Shown here: piece after piece, positions 24,209 through 30,843 of the stretch | How positions within the stretch are numbered: the first letter of the stretch is position 1 | Layout: every line of letters starts with the position of its first letter | Assembly: GCA_011525915.1 (NCBI GenBank) | Contig: WYBM01000086.1 | Span: forward strand, 1-35,710 | Reading direction: 5' to 3' | From: Ardenticatenaceae bacterium | GTDB taxonomy: Bacteria; Chloroflexota; Anaerolineae; Promineifilales; Promineifilaceae | Length of the DNA stretch: 35,710 nt | Translations under genes and position numbers: made by a program | The notes under the pieces: generated by a model | Database searches by the model: none | Told to the model about the DNA's origin: nothing | What the model saw: the letters and a program-made list of their open reading frames with translations, nothing else

Positions 24209-26461
24209 CTACAGGGAAACCCCGCCAGCCAGGGCTCCGGCCAGCCGGGCATCACAGGCATGGCAGGCTTCAATAAACAGGTTGGCTTCTTCTACCAAGG
24301 ACCGGACACCGTCTTCAGTGGCGGCTGCCGGGGGGTTTTCATGGCGATCCAACAGGTAGCGGGCAAATTTACCCTTGGCATACCGGTCATAGAACAGCTC
24401 TGTGTCATAGTAGCGTGTCTTAAACTCGGCCACAATACGGTCAGGGTCATCACCCACGTCCAGGAACTGGTTGCGCACCAGGGCGCGCGCCGCCAGGATC
24501 ATGGCCCGGTACGCTTTGGCGTCTGCCTCGGCATAGTTTTTCTCATCCAGGGCGATCAGGGCGTCAAATGCTTCACCTTCTGCCTTGGCGATCTCAAAGG
24601 CAAACAGGGAGATCACTTCCCCGGCACATTCACCTACACCAATGTCACCAATGGAGAACTCTCGCGGGTCGCCCCAATCAGAGTAGTAGGTGGGGTTTTC
24701 CAGGTAATCGGGCACGGCCGTGAACGGGTCCAGCATGGTTTTCACTTCTTTTTTGCCCAGCCGTGTCACCCAGGCCTGAAAGCTCTCCTGCGGTTCACGC
24801 TCGGCGGCATAACGGCTGGTAATAGCTTGCAACACTTCTGGCACGGCCTTGGACGGCACAGCGCCCATCGCCAGACCATACGCGCCCCCATTCTCATGCC
24901 ACTGACCACCCAACACCACCTGGAAATGGGGCACCGTGCGGTTATTGCGGCGGCGGCTGTTGCCAAAAAAGCCAATATCGGCCACATGATGCTGGCCACA
25001 TGAATTAAAGCAGCCGCTAATTTTGACCCGCAAATCCTTCACCGCCTGCGGCAGGGTAGCGTTTTGGGCGGCCAGTCGGGTGCGCAGTTCGCCCGCCAAC
25101 CCACGAGAAGAGGCAATGCCCAATTTACAGGTATCGGTGCCAGGGCAGGAGGTGATGTCCACAATGGTGCCTGCACCTGGCTGGCCCAGGCCAATGGCTT
25201 TCAGCTCGTTATAGAGTCCCGGTAAATCGGCGTCGGCCACCCAGCGCAGGATGATGTTTTGCTCCACCGTCAGCCGAATGGCGTCACCTACATACTGGCG
25301 GGCAATGTCAGCCAGGTGGAAGGCCTGTTCACTGGTAAAATCCCCCAGCGGCAGGTTAATGGTCACGGCCGTGTACCCTTCTTGCCGCTGCCGGTAAACG
25401 TTGGTGGCCTGCCATGCATCAAAGCCGTCTGGTTTAGCCACACCATTAAGGGGGAAGGCCGGTTTTAAAGGCGTTTCCACAAAATCGTCCAGGGTCTCTA
25501 AATAGCCGCTCCATTTTTCATCGGGGGGAATCGTTTCCAATTCTTCGTAAACCAGGCGGCGGAATTCATCAATGCCCAGCTGGGCTACCAGGAACTTGAT
25601 ACGAGCACGGTTGCGGTTGCGCTTTTCCCCTAATCGGGCAAAAACGCGGAACACCGCCTGAGCCAGGGGCAGCATCTCTTCTTCGCGCACAAAATCGGCC
25701 AGCACTTTGGCCTGATGAGGCACGGTGCCTAACCCGCCGCCAACATAGACGCGGAAGCCGCGGACCATCTGCCCATTTTCCTGGCGCGTTTGCGCCAACA
25801 GGCCCATATCATGCATCATCGTCAGACCACAGGCTTCGTGCTCACAGCCGGAAAAAGCGATCTTAAATTTGCGGCCAAAGTCTTGAATGTCATCATGACC
25901 CAGAAAGTAAGTGGCCAGGGCGCTGGCGTAAGGGGTCACATCAAACGCCTGGGTACGGCACACGCCGGCCAGCGGGCAGGCGGTGACATTACGCACAGAG
26001 TTGCCACACGCTTCCAGGGTAGTGATGCCCACAGCCGCCAGCCGCCGCATCAGGTCTGGCGTGTCATCCAGGTGGATGTAATGCAGTTGGATATCTTGCC
26101 GGGTAGTGACATGTAAAATGCCATCAGCGTAATCGTCGGCCATTTCGGCCAGCACTTCTAGCTGTTCAGCCGTCAGGCCACCATAGGGGATTTTGAGGCG
26201 CATCATACCGGGCGCGTCCCAAAGGGTATCGGGGCCTTTGGTAACGTCCGCCAGGGGAAATTGCAAGGTACGGGCGCGTTCGCCGTCATGGCGCTGGCCG
26301 TTGTCATAGCGCTGGCCGTAAGCGCCGCGGCGCAGGCGGGTTTCAGCGAACACTTTTTCATCAATTTTGCCCTGGCGGCGCAGTTCCATCTGGCTTTCAA
26401 ACAAGTCTATCTGGTGGGCCAGGTCTTCGGGAATGGTGAGTTTTTCTTTCCAGGATGTCAT
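24209..26461 (-). CDS. Siroheme nitrite/sulfite reductase (ferredoxin type) with extra C-terminal domain
   Basis: 750 residues. The N-terminal half carries GILHVTTRQDIQLHYI (114-129) and ACPLAGVC. The siroheme/4Fe-4S ligands are complete as C-x5-C (CPGTDTC, Cys439 and Cys445) and C-x3-C (GCFNSCG, Cys484 and Cys488). The six-electron reduction of sulfite to sulfide (or nitrite to ammonia) uses ferredoxin, since no CysJ flavoprotein gene is present. The neighbouring cysH makes sulfite the likely substrate. Residues about 590-750 extend beyond the usual catalytic length and form a helical domain (with AYRAMILAARALVRNQF and LVEEANLFIEACHACD), HEPN-like in character. GGAG 7 bp upstream supports the start at 26461. 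First gene of a six-gene minus-strand operon. Confidence 0.9.
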   Translation of the reverse strand: MTSWKEKLTIPEDLAHQIDLFESQMELRRQGKIDEKVFAETRLRRGAYGQRYDNGQRHDGERARTLQFPLADVTKGPDTLWDAPGMMRLKIPYGGLTAEQLEVLAEMADDYADGILHVTTRQDIQLHYIHLDDTPDLMRRLAAVGITTLEACGNSVRNVTACPLAGVCRTQAFDVTPYASALATYFLGHDDIQDFGRKFKIAFSGCEHEACGLTMMHDMGLLAQTRQENGQMVRGFRVYVGGGLGTVPHQAKVLADFVREEEMLPLAQAVFRVFARLGEKRNRNRARIKFLVAQLGIDEFRRLVYEELETIPPDEKWSGYLETLDDFVETPLKPAFPLNGVAKPDGFDAWQATNVYRQRQEGYTAVTINLPLGDFTSEQAFHLADIARQYVGDAIRLTVEQNIILRWVADADLPGLYNELKAIGLGQPGAGTIVDITSCPGTDTCKLGIASSRGLAGELRTRLAAQNATLPQAVKDLRVKISGCFNSCGQHHVADIGFFGNSRRRNNRTVPHFQVVLGGQWHENGGAYGLAMGAVPSKAVPEVLQAITSRYAAEREPQESFQAWVTRLGKKEVKTMLDPFTAVPDYLENPTYYSDWGDPREFSIGDIGVGECAGEVISLFAFEIAKAEGEAFDALIALDEKNYAEADAKAYRAMILAARALVRNQFLDVGDDPDRIVAEFKTRYYDTELFYDRYAKGKFARYLLDRHENPPAAATEDGVRSLVEEANLFIEACHACDARLAGALAGGVSL

Positions 26462-26644
26462 ACATTTACTCCGTTATGCGTGGTCATCAACAACGCGCTT
26501 TAGCACATCTTGTATCACAAGCGCCAAAATGCGCCTGGTGTTTGGGTGTGGACGATTCAGTTGTCGTGGGTAAGTGTGGCATAGCGACCACGGCCGTGCC
26601 GGGTCGCCAGGAATGAGGAAGGCGCGGGATTGCCTCTGGAAAGA

Positions 26645-26689
26645 TCAATCCCGCTTAAGACAGATGCATAAGGTCCATGGTGTCGTCAT
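26645..26689 (-). CDS. Possible Cys-containing leader peptide of the sulfur operon
   Basis: The 14-residue frame MTTPWTLCICLKRD starts at 26689 and contains two Cys codons two apart. Its stop lies inside the 5' arm of a perfect 9-bp hairpin (GCGGGATTG at 26654-26646 and CAATCCCGC at 26632-26624). Cysteine-rich leaders in front of sulfur genes are a known idea, but here there is no U-tract after the hairpin and no clear ribosome-binding site, so chance remains a fair explanation. Confidence 0.25.
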   Translation of the reverse strand: MTTPWTLCICLKRD

Positions 26690-26757
26690 GAGTCAAGCCT
26701 GTTGATGGGCGGGTCTGTGATTTAGACATCGCGCCCTATAATTTGCGAATCGATCAA

Positions 26758-26789
26758 AAACGCCCAGGAGAGCAGTCTCCTGGGCGTTT
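26758..26789 (-). terminator. Strong intrinsic terminator, minus strand
   Basis: A 14-bp perfect stem (AAACGCCCAGGAGA and its complement) with a 4-nt loop. Read on the minus strand it is followed by TTTTTGAT, a proper U-tract; on the plus strand the tail is only TTTA. No minus-strand protein gene is evident between here and 27244, so it may end a small RNA or an unrecognised transcript, or insulate the sulfur operon. Confidence 0.8.
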
Positions 26790-27032
26790 ATCAGCGACTG
26801 CTCCGCTTGTTCTGGGAATCGCGCCGCTTGTGTTCGCCGTTGGCTGTTTGTGTTGTTTAGCCACCCTGACGTGCCGCACTGACTCCCCTGTGGGGACAGA
26901 TACAACACATACACATTACCTCAGGTATAAACAAGTCTACAAACATCTTTAGCCAGTTTTTGATTCAGATTGCCCTCAGTTTAACCAAAAAATTGAGTTT
27001 GACAAGGTGTAAATTTACAACATTAAGGATAC

Positions 27033-27060
27033 TTGAATTACTGTCCTTGGAAAATAGATA
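27033..27060 (+). promoter_or_regulatory. Candidate promoter for the sigma/ankyrin fusion gene
   Basis: TTGAAT (27033-27038) and TAGATA (27055-27060) with a 16-bp spacer in an A/T-rich stretch, about 185 bp before the start codon. An alternative -35 TTGACA is at 26999-27004 with a poor -10. The palindrome TGTAAATTTACA lies just upstream and could bind a regulator. Confidence 0.35.
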
Positions 27061-27244
27061 AATCTATGACATTTTCACGGCCGTATTTTGGACAGATTGT
27101 GCAAAGACAGCGGGCTGAGCGGCTGTCACCTGCATAGAGACACGGCCGGGTTTGCAAACAGTGGTAACCTTACAGGTGTGATATGGGACTTTTTAGTAGA
27201 AGGCCTTCAAAACGTAGACATAGCATAAGAGTTGGAGAGAACAG

Positions 27245-29269
27245 ATGGAGCCCATAGAAACATGGGTGTCAGCGGCACAACAAGGAAACGGGGAGGCGTA
27301 CGGCCGTATTGTGGCCCGCTTTCAAGACATGGCCTATTACACAGCTTTCCGTTACCTGGGTGATCAGCAGCAGGCGCAGGACGCGGCCCAAGATGCCTTC
27401 ATAGAAGCTTATCATTGCCTGCCCTCGCTGGCCGAACCGCGTGCCTTTCCGGCCTGGTTCCGCCGCATTGTTTTAAAGCAATGTGACCGCCAGGCGCGCC
27501 GCCGCCAACCCTTGCATCTGGATGATAAAACATGGCTGAACCTGGCCGCAGAAGCGCCTGGTCCAGATCAGATGCTGGAACAGATGCAGCAGGCACAAGC
27601 TGTCCGGGCGGCCATTCAAACCTTGCCAGAGATGTATCGCCGGGTTACACAGCACTTTTATCTGCACGGCCGTGCCCTCAACGACATTGCCCTTCACCTG
27701 TCTCTACCCATCTCCACGATCAAGAAGCGGCTGTACACAGCCCGCCAACTACTTAAGGAGAGAATAGATCCCATGAAAACGACACCTTATCATCCCTCAC
27801 AAGATGACAACTTTAGCAATCGTGTGCGCTTTTTCATCGCCCTGAAGAACCAAGACCTGACACAAGTACGCCAACTGGTACGACACACACCAGAACTACT
27901 GGAAACGGTAACGGAGTGGGGTGTGGCTGCCGGGGGCTGGCACTGGCCCTTGGGGGTCACGGCTCTGCACTGGGCCACCAGCATTGGTGACGTACCCCTG
28001 ACGGCCCTGCTGGTGGAAGAAGGTGCCGGGGTAAACACACCCGACCAGGGCGGCAGTACACCGCTTAAGCGGGCCGTTCATATGGGCCAGACAGAGACCG
28101 TCCAGTGGCTGCTGAACCATGGTGCTGACCCCAATCTGGCCGCCAGCAACGGCCAGACACCGTTACACGCCGCTGTGGTCCGTAACTGGCCAGAGACGGT
28201 GGACTTATTACTAGCCCACGGAGCAGACACGGCCGTGACCGACAGCCAGAACCGCACCCCTCTGGCGTGGGCTGTGGCCAAAAACCTGCCAACAGTGGTG
28301 CAAAAGCTGAGCGGCCATGATGATGTCACCTGGCCGGAGCCGCCTGCACCCACCGCCACCACCACCATCTGGGAGACGGGCATTAAGATCGTAGACCTGA
28401 TCGCCCCCCTCAAGTGGGGTGGACGTAACGGCCTGTTCACCCCGCTGTCCGGCATTGGCGCCGACGTGATGATGGGTGAGCTGATTCACTGCATGGCCGT
28501 ACATTATGGCGGCATCACGGTGCAGCTTGGCCTGAACCACGGCGACTTTACGGCCGAAAGCCGGCTGCTTCAATGGCGTAATTACGGCGTCGATGCCCAT
28601 GTAGAGCTTTTTTTTGGCGACGAGAAGGACTCAGCCGCCCGTCAACAACACCTGGCACGGCAAGGGGTAAAACGCGCCCTTAAGTTGGCTGAGGAGCGGC
28701 CAGTACTGCTGCTCGTTTACACGCACCTGGCATTGACCGATGGGGTTATGGCCGTCCTGGATGAAACCAATGCCGCCTCTAACATCACCACGTTGTTTAC
28801 CGGTACAGAGTCCATTGGGGCTGAACCGCTCCCTCTGACCCAGCTAGATGCGGCCATGACTTTTGACCTTCTTCGGAGCCGACAGGGATTGTGGCCGGCG
28901 ATTGACCCGGTACGTTCTTATGCGGCCCACTTCGAAAACGATGAGCATCGGTCGCTGGCAGCCACGGCCGTGCGCCTGTGTCGGCGGTACCAGGACCTGC
29001 ACCACATCTACCAGAACCAGGGTATGGCCGGCTTTGATCTGGCTGTCTATGGTGACGCTGAACGTCAGGCGGTGATCCGTGCCCGGCGGCTGCACTGCTT
29101 CCTTTCCCAGCCGCTGGTAGTGGCTGAAGCCTGGTCAGCCACGCCCGGCGCCTACGTGCCCCTGGCCGAGACACTACAAACAACACAGGCCATTCTGGAC
29201 GGCGCATTGGACGATGTGCCAGAGGAAGCGCTAACGTCTATTGGCCGGTGGAGCCCTCAATGGACATAG
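27245..29269 (+). CDS. Fusion: ECF sigma factor + ankyrin repeats + degenerate F1-ATPase beta-like domain
   Basis: 674 residues in one uninterrupted frame. Residues 10-80 are sigma-70 region 2 (VARFQDMAYYTAFRYLGD, then AQDAAQDAFIEAY). Residues 117-172 are region 4 with its helix-turn-helix (ALNDIALHLSLPISTIKKRL). Residues about 191-358 are four to five ankyrin repeats (TPLHAAVVRNWPETVDLLLA). Residues 374-668 follow the ATP synthase beta subunit: WETGIKIVDLIAPLKWGG (376-393), GELIHCMAVHYGG, LWPAIDPVRS, RRYQDLHHIY, RARRLHCFLSQPLVVAE (612-628), PGAYVPLAET. The P-loop is lost (TPLSGIGADV where GGAGVGKT stands), as are the catalytic-Glu and Walker B regions, so it should not hydrolyse ATP. GGAGAG precedes the ATG. 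Likely a transcription initiation factor with built-in protein-interaction and sensing parts. No separate anti-sigma gene is adjacent. Confidence 0.88.
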   Translation: MEPIETWVSAAQQGNGEAYGRIVARFQDMAYYTAFRYLGDQQQAQDAAQDAFIEAYHCLPSLAEPRAFPAWFRRIVLKQCDRQARRRQPLHLDDKTWLNLAAEAPGPDQMLEQMQQAQAVRAAIQTLPEMYRRVTQHFYLHGRALNDIALHLSLPISTIKKRLYTARQLLKERIDPMKTTPYHPSQDDNFSNRVRFFIALKNQDLTQVRQLVRHTPELLETVTEWGVAAGGWHWPLGVTALHWATSIGDVPLTALLVEEGAGVNTPDQGGSTPLKRAVHMGQTETVQWLLNHGADPNLAASNGQTPLHAAVVRNWPETVDLLLAHGADTAVTDSQNRTPLAWAVAKNLPTVVQKLSGHDDVTWPEPPAPTATTTIWETGIKIVDLIAPLKWGGRNGLFTPLSGIGADVMMGELIHCMAVHYGGITVQLGLNHGDFTAESRLLQWRNYGVDAHVELFFGDEKDSAARQQHLARQGVKRALKLAEERPVLLLVYTHLALTDGVMAVLDETNAASNITTLFTGTESIGAEPLPLTQLDAAMTFDLLRSRQGLWPAIDPVRSYAAHFENDEHRSLAATAVRLCRRYQDLHHIYQNQGMAGFDLAVYGDAERQAVIRARRLHCFLSQPLVVAEAWSATPGAYVPLAETLQTTQAILDGALDDVPEEALTSIGRWSPQWT

Positions 29270-29338
29270 AGATTGGGATAATGTGCCCAAAAAATTCTCG
29301 CTTGCATTGGACAAGGCGCCAGAAAAAGGCCACGGCCG

Positions 29339-29366
29339 TTGACAATTGTGCAGCCCCTGTTAAACT
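29339..29366 (+). promoter_or_regulatory. Promoter of the lysine operon leader
   Basis: A consensus -35 TTGACA (29339-29344) and TAAACT (29361-29366) with a 16-bp spacer. The predicted start of transcription, 7-8 bases further on, falls on or next to the ATG of leader peptide 1 (29374), so that message would be leaderless. An ACGGCCGT octamer (29332-29339) abuts the -35 box. Confidence 0.6.
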
Positions 29367-29373
29367 TCTGCTC

Positions 29374-29445
29374 ATGATGAACGCAACCCTTTTATTTGCT
29401 AAGAAGAACAAGAAGGGCAACAGAGGCCAACTGGTCATCTGGTAG
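29374..29445 (+). CDS. Lysine-rich leader peptide 1 (attenuator)
   Basis: A 23-residue frame, ATG 29374 to TAG 29443-29445 (a second ATG follows at 29377). The centre is FAKKNKKGN: four of five successive codons (AAG AAG AAC AAG AAG, 29401-29415) are Lys. It ends LVIW. It lies directly after a good promoter, upstream of an intrinsic terminator, and in front of the lysine biosynthesis operon, which is the layout of a ribosome-mediated attenuator. The last 16 bases before the stop (29427-29442) are the antiterminator strand: a ribosome stalled on the Lys codons leaves them free, while one reaching the stop covers them. There is no Shine-Dalgarno sequence; leaderless initiation is suggested by the promoter position. 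Confidence 0.7.
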   Translation: MMNATLLFAKKNKKGNRGQLVIW

Positions 29446-29500
29446 TGATGCGTTCCTAAACCAAGAGTGCATACCAAAGCCCCGCCAGATGATTGGTGGG
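29427..29500 (+). promoter_or_regulatory. Candidate antiterminator 1
   Basis: CCAACTGGTCATCTGG (29427-29442) can pair with CCAGATGATTGGTGGG (29485-29500): 15 of 16 positions pair, three as G-T wobbles, with one A-G mismatch. This uses the loop and six bases of the 3' arm of terminator 1, so the two structures exclude each other. Confidence 0.6.
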
Positions 29501-29510
29501 GCTTTTTGTT
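29476..29510 (+). terminator. Intrinsic terminator 1 of the lysine leader
   Basis: AAAGCCCCGCC (29476-29486), loop AGATGATT, GGTGGGGCTTT (29495-29505): 11 pairs with one wobble, then a run TTTTTGTTTT. It is a strong terminator, 31 bp after the leader peptide 1 stop and 234 bp before lysW. It might be read as the end of the sigma-fusion transcript, but the matching antiterminator argues for attenuation. Confidence 0.9.
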
Positions 29511-29565
29511 TTAACCAGGTCACAGGGCAGTAGGCACTTTAAGTGTGCCGGCCACCTGCAAAAAG

Positions 29566-29655
29566 ATGTATACAACAATTTTTCTGGAACCAAAGAAGAA
29601 GCAGGGCAAAAAGGCCAAACCGCCACCGGTTTTGGTTGGTTGCGCTGCACCCTAA
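29566..29655 (+). CDS. Lysine-rich leader peptide 2 (attenuator)
   Basis: A 29-residue frame, ATG 29566 to TAA 29653-29655. Residues 8-18 are EPKKKQGKKAK, so six of nine successive codons (29593-29619) are Lys; it then continues PPPVLVGCAAP. It is the second lysine-rich frame in the same leader and stands before a second terminator right in front of lysW. The bases AACCAAA (29588-29594), at the first Lys codon, can pair with TTTGGTT (29631-29637). That pairing would be blocked by a ribosome stalled on the Lys codons, as in the classical 1:2 / 2:3 / 3:4 scheme. No good Shine-Dalgarno sequence precedes the ATG (CCACCTGCAAAAAG), which is the main weakness. Confidence 0.6.
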   Translation: MYTTIFLEPKKKQGKKAKPPPVLVGCAAP

Positions 29656-29682
29656 TTGCAAAAGACAAACAGGTGTATCAGG

Positions 29683-29716
29683 CGGGCTTACCGGAACCAA
29701 CGGTAGGCCCGTTTTT
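29683..29716 (+). terminator. Intrinsic terminator 2 of the lysine leader
   Basis: CGGGCTTACCG (29683-29693), loop GAACCAA, CGGTAGGCCCG (29701-29711): 11 pairs with one wobble, followed by TTTTTATTTTT. It ends 28 bp before the lysW ATG. A terminator between a promoter and the first gene of an operon is expected only for attenuation. The loop AACCAA (29695-29700) plus CGGT (29701-29704) can pair with TTGGTT (29632-29637) and ACCG (29625-29628), a possible antiterminator with a 3-nt bulge. Confidence 0.88.
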
Positions 29717-29743
29717 ATTTTTAACCCTAAAAGGAGTAGACCA

Positions 29744-29914
29744 ATGAACACTATTGAATGCCCGGAATGTGGCGGTGAGGTGACGCTGGCCACGGCCGTA
29801 TTGGCCGGCGAAATTGTGGAATGCCCCGACTGCGGTGCCGAGTTGGAGGTTGTCACTACCAACCCGGTACAGTTAGAGCTGGCCCCCGAAGTGGAAGAGG
29901 ATTGGGGGGAATGA
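29744..29914 (+). CDS. lysW: LysW amino-group carrier protein
   Basis: 56 residues. Two CxxC pairs (Cys6/Cys9 in ECPECGG and Cys27/Cys30 in ECPDCGA) form the zinc ribbon. The acidic C-terminus ends in the LysW signature EDWGE, whose last Glu (Glu56) is the attachment point. LysX links the alpha-amino group of alpha-aminoadipate to this Glu side chain, and the intermediates stay bound to LysW until LysK releases lysine. AAGGAG lies 8 bp before the ATG. The stop overlaps the lysX start (ATGA), so the two are coupled. It is the first structural gene after the double attenuator. Confidence 0.97.
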   Translation: MNTIECPECGGEVTLATAVLAGEIVECPDCGAELEVVTTNPVQLELAPEVEEDWGE

Positions 29915-30843
29915 GAGTCGGAATTTTATATTCACGTATCCGCGTAGAGGAGAAACTGCTCATCGAGGAGATAGAGCGGCGCGGTGTAGCTTATGAGCTC
30001 ATTGATGTGCGCCAGGCGATGCTGGACCTGGCCCGGCCAGAAGCCTGGGCCAGATTTGATGTGGTTCTGGAACGGTGTGTCAGCCATGCCACAGCGCTGT
30101 CATGCCTGCAAATCTTGGGGGCATGGGGGATTCCCTGCGTGAACAATGCCCACGTAGCCCAGGTGTGTGGCAGCAAGCTGGAAACGACATTGGCTTTAGT
30201 GGCGGCTGGTGTGCCCTCACCGCGCACTCAAATCGCCTTTGCCCCAGAGAGTGCCCTGGATGCCATCGAACACATGGGGTACCCGGTGGTGCTCAAACCA
30301 GCGGTAGGCTCCTGGGGGCGGCTGCTGGCAAAAATCAATGACCGTGAAGCCGCCGAAGCGATTTTGGAACACAAAGCCACCTTAGGATCCTATCAGCATT
30401 CGGTTTTTTATATTCAGGAATATGTGGACAAGCCGGGGCGGGACATCCGCAGCTTTGTGGTAGGCAATGAGACAATTTGCGCCATTACGCGCCATTCCGC
30501 CCACTGGATTACCAATACGGCGCGGGGAGGGCAGGCAGAAAACTGCCCGGTGACGCCAGAGATCGATGCCCTATCACGAGCGGCCGCCACGGCCGTTGGC
30601 GGTGGCATTGTGGCTGTTGATCTGCTGGAAACGGCCGACGGCCGTCTGCTGGTCAACGAAGTCAACTACACCATGGAATTCCGCAACAGCATCGCCCCTA
30701 CCGGCGTTAATATCCCCGCACGAGCAGTGGATTATGTGCTGGCTGTTGGTGAAACGGGAGGGGAGAATGGTCATTGCCGGTTTGCTCAACCCACCATCTC
30801 CCACCTCTCATCGCCACTGGCCATAAACGAGGGTCAACCATGA
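29911..30843 (+). CDS. lysX: LysX, LysW-alpha-aminoadipate ligase
   Basis: 310 residues of the ATP-grasp/RimK fold. The N-terminus is MRVGILYSRIRVEEKLL. The ATP-grasp core shows GYPVVLKPAVGSWGRLLAKI (about 126-145), VFYIQEYVDKPGRDIRSFVV (about 168-187) and the Mg-binding NEVNYTMEFRNS, which matches LysX rather than RimK. It joins alpha-aminoadipate to the C-terminal Glu of LysW using ATP. The ATG at 29911 overlaps the lysW stop. The last 25 residues are longer than the family norm and have low similarity; they simply run up to the start of lysY, whose ATG (30840) overlaps this stop. Confidence 0.95.
   Translation: MRVGILYSRIRVEEKLLIEEIERRGVAYELIDVRQAMLDLARPEAWARFDVVLERCVSHATALSCLQILGAWGIPCVNNAHVAQVCGSKLETTLALVAAGVPSPRTQIAFAPESALDAIEHMGYPVVLKPAVGSWGRLLAKINDREAAEAILEHKATLGSYQHSVFYIQEYVDKPGRDIRSFVVGNETICAITRHSAHWITNTARGGQAENCPVTPEIDALSRAAATAVGGGIVAVDLLETADGRLLVNEVNYTMEFRNSIAPTGVNIPARAVDYVLAVGETGGENGHCRFAQPTISHLSSPLAINEGQP

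Larger units (their letters stand above)
26462..27244. other. 783-bp intergenic region between divergent genes
   Basis: No convincing protein gene apart from a possible short leader (26645-26689). It holds the leader side of the sulfite reductase operon (hairpin 26624-26654), a near-palindrome around ACGGCCGT (GCGACC...GGTCGC, 26584-26607), a strong minus-strand terminator (26758-26789), a perfect 12-bp palindrome TGTAAATTTACA (27008-27019) that could be an operator, and another ACGGCCGT near 27077. Bases 26930-27060 are clearly A/T-rich, as for promoters. Confidence 0.7.

Noticed and set aside
26693..26914. 73-codon minus-strand frame
   Set aside because: It contains the whole 14-bp terminator stem and has no start signal; composition unlike neighbours.
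29476..29510. Terminator 1 as only the end of the sigma-fusion gene
   Set aside because: Possible, but a consensus promoter and a Lys-rich frame lie between that gene and the hairpin, and a 15/16 antiterminator match is unlikely by chance.
29511..29743. T-box or lysine riboswitch before lysW
   Set aside because: I looked for the T-box antiterminator motif (GGTGG...ACCGCG) and lysine-riboswitch core sequences and found neither; the Lys-rich frames explain the layout better.
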